The notes beneath the pieces were generated by a model. That model saw nothing but the letters and a program-made list of their open reading frames with translations, was not told the DNA's origin and made no database searches. Position numbers and translations under genes: made by a program. A DNA stretch of 20,020 nucleotides from a virus: the IMG/VR virus record IMGVR_UViG_3300030090_001871, positions 1-20,020 of that record; one strand, written 5' to 3'. The number at the start of each line of letters is the position of its first letter. The stretch's first letter is position 1. Positions 6,968 to 17,500 of this stretch are shown here, piece after piece.

Positions 6968-8554
6968 ATGGGATATTTAGATAACACGTCACAACAGTTA
7001 TATTACCAAGGTAATAATTTAGGTAACTATCAATTTTGTTCTTTAGAAGATATAATAAATCAGTTTATGTTTGTTTATGTTGGCGAAGACAAAATTATAC
7101 GTAAATGTAATAGGATCGATGTTGCTTTTCACGCTCAACGAGCTTTAGCGGAATTAAGTTTTGATACATTTAAATCAGTAAAAGCACAGGAAATAGAAGT
7201 ACCTGCTACTTTACAAATGTTGTTACCACATGATTATGTTAATTATACTAAATTAAGTTGGGTTGATGGTTCTGGTATTAAACATCCTATATATCCAACA
7301 AGACACACATCTAATCCTTTTGACGTAAATCAAAACGCAGATGGAACTTATACTTTTCCTACAAACGCAAGTGTAGGTGTTAATTTAGATTTTGAAGATC
7401 CTTTAATACATCCTTGGCAAAGTCACACGCCTGAAAGCCTTGCTAACATGGGGCCAAGTACTAAACACTATATTTACACTAACGGAACAGATCAAAGTGG
7501 TGGACTTACTTATTATGCAGATGAAATATCAATAACTGGAGCAGACAACGCTTTAACATTTAAACAGTACGTGTGGCAAAGTCATGGTCATAATAGAAGT
7601 TTTCATTATTGTGTTTGGCAAGCGATAGACGTGAGTCAAATGGCTTCAATAACACTGCAAGCTACGGGAACAGCAGAAGGAGCTTCTACTAATATACTAG
7701 GTGGTACCGTTACAGTTGGAATAAGTCATACCGCGCCATCACCTGAGACTATCCCTTATTCTAATAGTCAAGATTACACACCTAATGAAGGATGGTTTGA
7801 TCCAGACGGTAGCTCAAATACTTTTTTAACCACATATGCCGGTGATCCAGCTGGTTTAAAGTGGACCCCTGGTGAGACAAGCGTAATTAAACATCTCATA
7901 GATGATGACTCTATAGACGTTTCAGCTCATAACACTGTTTATTTAGTAATAAGTAGTGTGAGTGACTTTACTACAGCATCTCCAGCTCCAAACTTTCATA
8001 CTAATCCTATTTTTGCTACACTTTTTACAACTAATACTGTAGATAATATATTTATAACAAGTCCAACGGGATCATTACCATTATCTACAAACTCTACTAA
8101 CACATCAACAGCGTGGAGTAGTTACAAATCAAACACTCCATCGGAGAACAATAATAATGACTACGAAGATGATACTTATTGGCCTTATGAAGGAGAAAGA
8201 TATGGATTAGAACCTGAACATGCGCAAATAAATGGATCTTTTTATATTGATCAATTAAGAGGAAAAATACATTTCTCATCTAATATTTCTGGAAAAACTG
8301 TGATATTAGATTATATAAGTGACAGTCTTGGTACAGACGCAGAAATGCAAGTACATAAATTAGCTGAAGAAGCGATGTATAGATATATACTACATAGCGT
8401 TGCTTCTAGCTATGCTTATACTCAACAATTAGTACCTAGACTTAAAAAAGAAAAAATAGCAGCTATTAGACAAGCTAAACTAAGATTATCAAATTATAAA
8501 TTAGAAGAATTAACTCAAATACTTAGAGGTAAATCTAAGTTGATAAAACACTAA
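6968..8554 (+). CDS. Putative head-tail connector / ring protein 2 with a large insertion
   Basis: A 528-residue protein whose two ends look like one family and whose middle does not. The N-terminal part (1-125) has a helical segment CNRIDVAFHAQRALAELSFD and a conserved-looking block LLPHDYVNYTKLSWVDGSG. The C-terminal part (from about 372) has DDTYWPYEGERYGLEPEHAQ, INGSFYIDQLRGKIHFSS, SGKTVILDYISDSLGTDAEM, then a basic helical tail (VPRLKKEKIAAIRQAKLRLS, LRGKSKLIKH). As I remember, marine phage homologues join these halves with only a short linker; here about 240 residues of Thr/Ser/Asn-rich beta sequence intervene. Position between ring protein 1 and the stabilisation protein supports a neck or tail-adaptor role. 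The start follows the previous stop by four bases, and the stop is three bases before the giant gene. Confidence 0.6.
   Translation: MGYLDNTSQQLYYQGNNLGNYQFCSLEDIINQFMFVYVGEDKIIRKCNRIDVAFHAQRALAELSFDTFKSVKAQEIEVPATLQMLLPHDYVNYTKLSWVDGSGIKHPIYPTRHTSNPFDVNQNADGTYTFPTNASVGVNLDFEDPLIHPWQSHTPESLANMGPSTKHYIYTNGTDQSGGLTYYADEISITGADNALTFKQYVWQSHGHNRSFHYCVWQAIDVSQMASITLQATGTAEGASTNILGGTVTVGISHTAPSPETIPYSNSQDYTPNEGWFDPDGSSNTFLTTYAGDPAGLKWTPGETSVIKHLIDDDSIDVSAHNTVYLVISSVSDFTTASPAPNFHTNPIFATLFTTNTVDNIFITSPTGSLPLSTNSTNTSTAWSSYKSNTPSENNNNDYEDDTYWPYEGERYGLEPEHAQINGSFYIDQLRGKIHFSSNISGKTVILDYISDSLGTDAEMQVHKLAEEAMYRYILHSVASSYAYTQQLVPRLKKEKIAAIRQAKLRLSNYKLEELTQILRGKSKLIKH
7355..8083 (+). other. Beta-rich inserted domain inside ring protein 2
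   Basis: Codons for residues about 130-372. Composition shifts to Ser, Thr, Asn, Asp and Pro, with alternating hydrophobics typical of beta sandwiches (ITGADNALTFKQYVWQ, HNRSFHYCVWQAIDVSQ, AHNTVYLVISSVSDFTT). The frame is continuous and the flanks are family-like, so this is a domain insertion rather than a fusion error. An exposed carbohydrate-binding or decoration role is inference; limits are approximate. Confidence 0.45.
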
Positions 8555-8557
8555 TAT

Positions 8558-11500
8558 ATGCCAGAGATTAAGAACACTTTTGTTCAAGGTAAAATGAATA
8601 AAGACCTTGACGAAAGATTATTACCAAACGGACAATATAGAGATGCGATGAATGTGCAAGTATCAACATCAGAAGGATCAGATGTTGGTACCGTACAAAA
8701 CGTTTTAGGTAATGAGGTTTTAGGTGGTTTAGATGGCGATTGTGTTGGATCAATATCAAATGAAAAAACAAATAAATTATATTGGTTTATAACAACAGAC
8801 ACTAAAGATGCTATATATGAGTACTCACAAGGTACTTTACCTGTACCAATTTTTATCGACACAAAAGCTAAAACTAATGATGCTGTATTAGAGTTTGGTA
8901 GTAGAATTATTACTGGTATAAATATAGTTGATGATTTTTTATTTTGGACAGATGGAGTTACAGAACCAAAAAAAATAAATATAACAAGAAGTAGGTTAGG
9001 TACTATAAATGCCGTTACGCATACAAAATTAGTTATTAAAGATGTTATAGTTCAAGAAGATGACGGTTCAGGTAATCTTATTGATATTGATATAAAAAAA
9101 GAACATATAACGGTAATAAAAAAGAAACCTACTTCTAAACTTAATGTTAATTTAATAACAAGCCCTCAAACAACCTCAAGCGGTGGTAAACCTAGTTTGT
9201 TTGAAAAAACATTATCAAGATTTTCGTATAGATACAAGTACGAAGACGGAGAGTATTCTGCTTTCGGTCCATTTACAGATGTAATTTTTAATCCTTTATA
9301 TCCTGATGGTAAAGATAATACAAATTATTTTTTGCCAAAAGATCCTTATAATCTAGCTATGCTTAATAAAGTAGATGCTATAGAACTGTATGATTTTATT
9401 GGGCCAGACACCCCTAAAGACGTTGTACAAGTTGATATACTTTACAAACAAGAAAACTCAACAGTTGTCTACTCTGTTGCTAGTGTAAAAAGAGACTCTA
9501 CAGATTGGAATGCTGAAGGATATAGTCAAGGCAATAGTTTTCAACAAAACTCTAGTTACAGAGGTTATTATAGTATACAGTACGAAAATATATATGCAGC
9601 TGTTCCAGAAAACCAGTTATTAAGAGTTTATGACAACGTACCTAGAAGTGCTTTGTCACAAGAAATAACAGGTAGTAGACTTGTTTACGGTAATTATGTA
9701 CAAAACTATAGTATAAGTGAAGAGCCAGAAGTTTATTTAGATTATATACAAAGATTAAATTTTACACCTGGAACAAATCAAGGTATTTATAATTTTGCAG
9801 ATCAAGGTTTAAGATCGATAAAGTCACAAAGAAACTACCAACTTGGCGTTGTTTTTGGTGATGAATTTGGAAGAGAAACACCTGTGTTTTCATCTACTAA
9901 TTCTGCTATTAAAGTTCCTTGGGAATCTGGTGGTAATTTATCTGCTAGTCAATCATATCAATTAATGGCTTATATATCTTCTAACATACCTTCTTGGGTT
10001 GATTATTATAAGTTTTATGTAAAACAAACATCTGGAGAATATTATAATTTAGTAATGGACAAGGTTTATACGCCTATTGAATATGTTGAGGGTGAAGACA
10101 AGTTTGATCACGTATGGATTTCTTTTCCTTCTTCAGATAGAAATAAAATAAATGAAGACGATTATTTAATTTTAAAGAAAAAATTAGATGGTGCGAACAC
10201 GCAGTTTGCTGAAGAAAACAGATTTAAAATATTAGATATACAAAACGAAGCCCCGAATGCTATAAAGTTTCAATATAAAACTTTAGGTATACATACTAAC
10301 TCAGCAAGCGGTAGCTATACAGGTTTACTAGATGATAATCCTAATGAGTCTGACTTATTTGACGCAACCGAACCAGATGATGATCCTCCTGGTATTTATC
10401 AGTTTTATCCTCAAAGAATGGATGTTGAAGGTAATGACATCATACAAGTAGATAAAAGTAATTTTGAAAATATAAATAGTGGAACTGGTGCTTCTTTAAT
10501 GCCTGGAGTAGTTCATCAAGAAGGTGCTTCTACAGCTGCTGATTTAAAAACTAACGCAAACGATACAGCAAACAGATATATTTCTTGGAACAATGGTACA
10601 GAATACTCTAAAAGATATAGAATATCAAATATAAGATTAGATCCTAATGGAACTGATGCTCATTATATGTTAAAGCTAGAAGAAAGTATTAGTGCAATAG
10701 ACGCTGGTATAGCTAAACATCCAACAGACACTAATACAGTACACCCTAGGTTACATGAAAACCTTACTGTTCAAATAGAAAGAAAAGATTTAAAAGATTT
10801 AGATGAATTTTCTGGTAGATTTTTTGCTAAAATAATTAGAGATGATGATTCTAATTCGCTTCAAGACCAACCAGGTGCGTCTACCTTAGATATTTTTAAC
10901 GTTTTAGCGCAGGCTAACGCTCATTGGTTTGCTGATAGTAGAAGTGATATGGACGCAGATGATCAAGCTATTAATAATTTTGATTTAGCTACAGCGCCAT
11001 CAAGTACTCATACTGTGGCTACAGTTACTGGTGGTACAGCGACCGCTTTAACAACAACTAGAGCTGGTTGGTCTGCGTTACAGGCACATGCAGACACTAA
11101 TAACGCAAAGTTTTTCATTGACAACATGTATTTTGTTGGTGGGCAAAATGGTACTAATGTAGGGTTGGCTAGAAACTCTGGTAGTGTCGTAAGAGGCACA
11201 CCTATTTCTTATGGTCAACAAACTTGGACTAATCAACTACCTCAGCCTAGAAGAGTTTCACCTGGTGGTTTTATTCCAGATGCAAATCCTGTTCCTTGGA
11301 GAACAGATCACCCCTCTACCTCAGATGTTGTTCCGATAGGTCCCGCTGAAGGCACTATTAATTATTGGCCTAGAGTACTTTCTGGTGGAACGGAACAAGG
11401 TAATTCAGAAGAAATTAATGTTTGGACCGATATTAGAGCTGGTGTAAATGTTGAAGATACTTATAATCTTTATTTAGGACAAACATTACAAACCCAATCT

Positions 11501-14500
11501 GGTGGTACAGGTGTTTCTCCCTATTATATAAGCGCTAATTATGGAACAAGTAGATGGTCACCATTTGCTCCAGACTCATCAAACGCTTCAAATTTACTTT
11601 TAACAGAAGATGACATCTTATTTGATGGTACACCCGCTCAAGTAGGACCTGGTGTTAGATTAGGTTATTACGAAAGAGATAGCATATCTATTTCATATCC
11701 TCCAAACGAAAATGGTTGGTTAGCTTTACAAAGATATGATGATGACTTCCCTACAGGTTATTTAGAGGTTTCTGGTAGTTCGGCACAGGCTAACGCTAAC
11801 GTAATGGAAGGTTTGATAATAACAGATGATACTCACACTGGAAATCCTACCGCGGCTGGACAAACCGCTGGTTCAAGAAAATGGAGAATACAAGGAGCGC
11901 TTCACAACACTGGTTATACTGATAATGTATACGGTAGTACTAATGGTAAAGTTTATTTACACTTGTCTTTTTTAGGCCCAGGACAAGATCTCGTACCGGA
12001 TACTATAGATTTAAGCGGTGCTAAAGTTGCTGGTTATTATAGTTTAGCAAATCATTTGCAAGGAATATGGGGTGGTGGAGCTTTTGTTGCTAACGAAGAT
12101 TATAGTAAAACCTTACAAGATGGAGCAAATGGTCCGCCTTATAGAGATACTAATTCTGTTAGTAAAGAGGTTGTTATAGAGTGTGAAGGTCATTACGTAT
12201 TAAATATTGATAATTATGTTGGAGTGCCAAATGGTGTGCCTAGACCTGACAGTGAGTGGTACACGGTTCCAACTGCTCCAGGCCCTGGAGTTGGGCAAGG
12301 GTATGATCAAAATTACGCTGATCAACACAACAACCAGTGGAATATAAACTTTCCTAGTACAAATGAAAACCAGCAATACGCTGATTTTGCAGACTCGCTT
12401 ACATCTGGTACTAAAATTAAATTTATAGATGATCCAAACAACACAGTTTACACTATAAACTCTGTAAGAATTAGGAAAATATATAATCATACTCTTTGGA
12501 AAAGAACTCCAGTATATGACCATACGAGCTCTAGTAATGAAATGAAGCCAGGTACTAGTGTAGAAGAGGCCGCTATTGATTGGGCTAAATCTTTAGGAGG
12601 CAATGATGAGGCCACTAAAAGAAGCGCGTTAGAACAAAAAATAAAAGATTTTGGTGCTAAAGACAATAGAAGATTAGTTTATATTTTAGAGCTTGATCAA
12701 AATCCTGCAGATGCAGCTGTATCTCCTAGCTTTAATCCAGTAGATGGAAACAATGGTTTAACCGCTTCAACTTTTGGAGGTGTACAAGTGGTAACTCAAG
12801 ATACTCGTAATTTATTAGGTAAAGTTGTTTCTATTCCGGCTGTATTTGAAACAGAACCTAAAGAAGATACTGGTTTAGATATTTATTATGAAGCTTCACA
12901 AGCTATCCCCGCTGAAATAAATATGACAAATAGAGAGTTGTTTGCCCCTGTTGGTTGTAGAGTAGAAATAGTAGAAGCAGATGGAACTTTTTTTAGCCTT
13001 GCTAGAAACGGTTATCAAAGCATAACGGATGATATTATATTACAACAATGGGATACTACAAATGAATTAAGAGTTAAGATTATAGGTAGAGTAAGCGATG
13101 GTTTTAATAAGTTTTCAGCTTTTTCAACACCAATAGATAATTACGATGAAAAATTTATGCGTTTTTATAGGGCTGATGGTAGCTATACTACAGCTAAAAT
13201 TAATTCAATACAATCTTCTACAACTGATTTTATTACAGAGTTTAACTTAGAAAGCTCAACTATAGATAGACACTTTGGATTAAGCTGGTATAATTGTTTT
13301 TCATTTGGTGATGGTGTTGAATCAGATAGAATAAGAGACGATTTTAACGCTATGAAGATATCTAATGGAGCCAGAGCGTCAACTACTACAGAAGAACCTT
13401 ACGAAGAAGATCATAGAAAATACGGTTTAATATTTTCAGGTTTATATAACTCTAACTCTAGTTTAAATGAGTTAAATCAGTTTATAATGGCTGAAAAAAT
13501 AACAAAAGATATAAACCCAACATATGGCAGTATACAAAAGTTGTTTAGCAGAAACACAGATTTAGTAACATTTTGTGAGGATAGAGTTGTAAAAATATTA
13601 GCCAACAAAGACGCTGTATTTAATGCTGACGGTAATCCGCAATTAACAGCTAACGTAAACGTATTAGGACAAACAATACCTTTTATAGGTGATTATGGTA
13701 TATCAAAAAATCCAGAATCTTTTGCTTACTCTTCTTATAGAGCTTATTTTGCAGACAAACAGAGAGGCGCTGTGTTAAGATTATCACAAGATGGATTAAC
13801 AACTATATCTGATCAAGGTATGCACGACTGGTTTAGAGATAATTTAAGACATGCTGGGTTTATAGTTGGTAGTTACGATGCTTATAAAAGAACTTATAAT
13901 ATTACGTTAAAAGAGCCTTTATCTTCAAACTTATTAATAAACTCAAAAATTGAAACAGGTGAATATTTAAGTACTACATTAGAAGATTATCAAGAGTATT
14001 TACAGGATGTAACAGGTTCAGAAATAGGACACGCTGATTTCTTTAATTTTAACGATGCTAATAGTGATGGTACTCCAGATGGTTTAGCAGGTTGGAACGC
14101 TAGTGCGGATTGGTACGTTAGTTCAGGTATGAATCCAGGTTTACTAGCCTATACAGTAATAAGAGAATATCCAGCTATACCACAAGGTTATTATCAACAA
14201 GGTAGATCTCAAGGAGAAGTTCTTGTAGATTCTAGTAATGAAGTGTTTGGCACAACAACTGCAAGTACTGATATTACTTACATGGCTGCTTATGGTGGTG
14301 GTTCTAATGGATTTAACAATGTCACGGGAGGACCTCCTCACAGTCAAGATAGAATTATAAACGATTCTATTCCTTCTACTGATTACGGTACGATTTATAA
14401 TTTAGCTTCTGGTGTTAATAATAATATTTGGTATTTTGGTCAAGGTTCAGGTAGTGTTACAACCTCACCTAGTGGTGGTGGTATTAATAGTTCAGAATGG

Positions 14501-17500
14501 GCAATTATAGATAAAGGTATAGCGCTTCAAAGTTACCCAGACTTAAACGACACGTCTCCTGTTAGTTTAGATCCAGATACTTCTTTTATTAGAACACCAA
14601 TGGGTTATAGTGATCCAACAACCGCAAGAAATAATTTTTTTGCTGGAACAGAGATATTAAATAGCACTGCACAAAGTGGTGTAGGTTTATTTGAAAACGT
14701 ACCAAGTGGAGGATTAACTACACCTATGACAGTGTTTAATGGTGAAGAAGTAGAAATAAAATTAAGATTTCATATTCCACCTTATCAAAATACAGCTCAA
14801 GGGGCTTCAGATACCACAAACGGACCTAGCGTTTCAAATAGTTTAACTGACACACCTCCAGATACAAATAAACCTGGTTCAGGTATTTATAAAGCTTTTG
14901 AAATAAAACTACACGAAGGAACTCCAGCTGCTGATGGTTCAACGGTTATTGCTAGTAGTTTATTAATGGATCCTCAAGGTACAAATCAAAACCTTCCTTA
15001 TGATTATCAAGGTAATACTTTTAACTCAAATTATCAAACTAACCCTATATTTCAAACAAACTCGTACGCTCCAACTTTAGACACTTCTCCGGAAAACGAA
15101 CATGCATTTACGCTTAAATTTACAAACAATACAACAAATGCTGGTGTTGTTGTTGAAGACCTTAAAATATCCGTACATTTAATATTTACAGATTCAGCTG
15201 GCAACAAGTATACTGATCCAAGCTTTCAAATAGGTAGTGCTGTTTTAGACTATTTATTTATAGTAAAACGATATAGATTAGAAGATGTTGGCACCCCTGC
15301 GGTGATTGTTCAACAAGACGTACCAGCTATCCCAGCAACCGCTGTTTCAGCGTGGACAGAGGTTATTATACCTGACTACCCTGCTTATTGGAGTAGTCAA
15401 ACACCTGGGGTTAATGGCGTTCCTGCTAGAGACTTTTTTGAATTACAAAATAATGAAACTCAATTTGGTACATCTAATCCACCCACTTCACAAACAGCTA
15501 ATGGGGTTACTATTAATCAGTCAGATGGTTCTGTTTCTTCAAGCGGTGTTACTTACAATTGGAAAGAAGGAACTAATAATGGGACAACAAATTATCAAAA
15601 CACTTATACATATGCTGATTTTATTTATAACATAGATACAGACACCTATATCGCTACCGGAAGTAACCCTAACGACCAACAGCCTGGTATATCAGAGACA
15701 TTAAAAGTAAAAGCAGCAAGCACTAACTGGTGTAATTTAAGGTTTTTTCCAGTGGATAATACTGGAGCCCCTAAACCTTTAGAGCCTGGAGCTTGGTATG
15801 TTGTAGATATTATGGCTGAAGACGGTCAAGACCCAGAAACTGAAGGAACTTGGAGCCCTACTGGTAATGGTAAAATACGTATTTATGATGTTATAAATAC
15901 AGATATTAAACTAGATAATTTAAACGAAGATGGTTCCGCTTGGAATGGCGAGCTAAATTGGGGTGATGGTGGAAGCGTGTTATACAGGTATCCAGATCAT
16001 CATATGGGGCAAATAACTAACAATAGCACTCCACCTGGTCATGGTAATACTGGGTATTGGGGTGGTTCAAGCGATACAATATTTAGAAGAAGTATAGGTT
16101 TAGAATATTATAAACCTAACGTGTTAGATTCTACTAGGTCAGGTAATGTTTGGACTTTAGCAACAGGCACAGAAAGATTTTTTGGTGACAGAGCTTATGG
16201 TAATTGGGCTAATAATAATAAAAGGTATAGAGCGATATTTCAATTACACCCTAACAGCCATAAGGTAAAAGGCGGTCATACGGATGCTCTTAATATTGTT
16301 TTTAGTAACGTTGAGTTAGGTATAAATCTTATAAAATTTACAAAAATACAAAATCCAACTAATACAGATGCTACTAATATGGGTTCGGGTAATTGGAATG
16401 ATTTAGTTGGTAGTAATATAGTTCCAGCGCCACAGCAAAGTAACACAGGTGCTTGGTTACCACATCCTTGGTATTCAGACGAGTCAAGTCCTGCTGGTTA
16501 CGGTACTTTTCACGCTTTAGAGCTTTCAAAATGTTATTACTTAAAAGGTAATGGTTTTCAAGACTATTACGGTGGTTTAAATATAGACACTTCTGTATAC
16601 CATACTGGCTACGGAGATACTGGTGTACAATATCAAGCTGGAGCTGGTACGCATTGGAAAATGTATTTTTCAGATCACCCGAATACGAATCTTACAACTT
16701 ATAGTACTGGCCCTGGTAGTCCTATAGCTTCAGATGATGGTTGGGAGTTAAGTTTTAATGTAAATCCTGGAGTTGATCATCTTCGTAATCCTAGAACTTC
16801 TACTAGAGGTAATTTTTTTGGCTCTGTTACTAATAAAAAAGATGCAGTGGGTAACACTCATGGACTAGGTACTTTTGCTGGATTTTTCTTTAATCAAATA
16901 TGGGACGAAGGTGATTATAAGATAAGAGCAAACTTTAATGATACTGGGCCTTATGAAATTCTTTATAAAGCTATAGGTTCCACTGATTACGTAAACTACA
17001 CACAGGTAAGACCTAATGCTGTATGCGAAGATATATCTGGTTATATTGCTACTGTTTATGGAGTTGACCTTACACATGAGTTTAGTTCAGCAAGAATACA
17101 ATTTAATTCTCAAGGAAGTAACGCGTTTTCTTTTGTTGGCGCAATAGATAATATATCTTTAACAAATATGACTAACTGGTTTACTGGTGGTAGTATAGAC
17201 GCTTGGTCTACATCTGGTTTTGATCCTTTAGATGATAATTTTATATTTTTTGATAACATAACAAATCAAAGCAACCCTTCAATAGGTTTTGTAAACGCAC
17301 CTACCGTTAATAATAATGCTGATAGAGTGCAAATTTTTCAAACAATATCACAAGTAGTTACTACTGGAGAGCAGTTTTTAATACAGTTTGAGCATGATAT
17401 CTCTGGTGGTACTATAGAGTGCTATTATTTTAACTCAAACAATGTTGGTTTTAGAACAGGTGAAATATCAGGTAGTGGTATTTATAATCAAGTACATACT

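Noticed and set aside
12200-12523. A 107-codon minus-strand open frame inside the giant gene, with hydrophobic stretches that look like membrane spans.
   Set aside because: AT-rich antisense DNA readily gives Ile/Leu/Val-rich frames; it lacks a leader and lies opposite a well-supported gene.
15306-15635. A 109-codon plus-strand frame overlapping the giant gene.
   Set aside because: Lies wholly within the giant frame, has Leu/Ile/Gln-rich content expected from an out-of-frame AT-rich reading, and no separate start signal.
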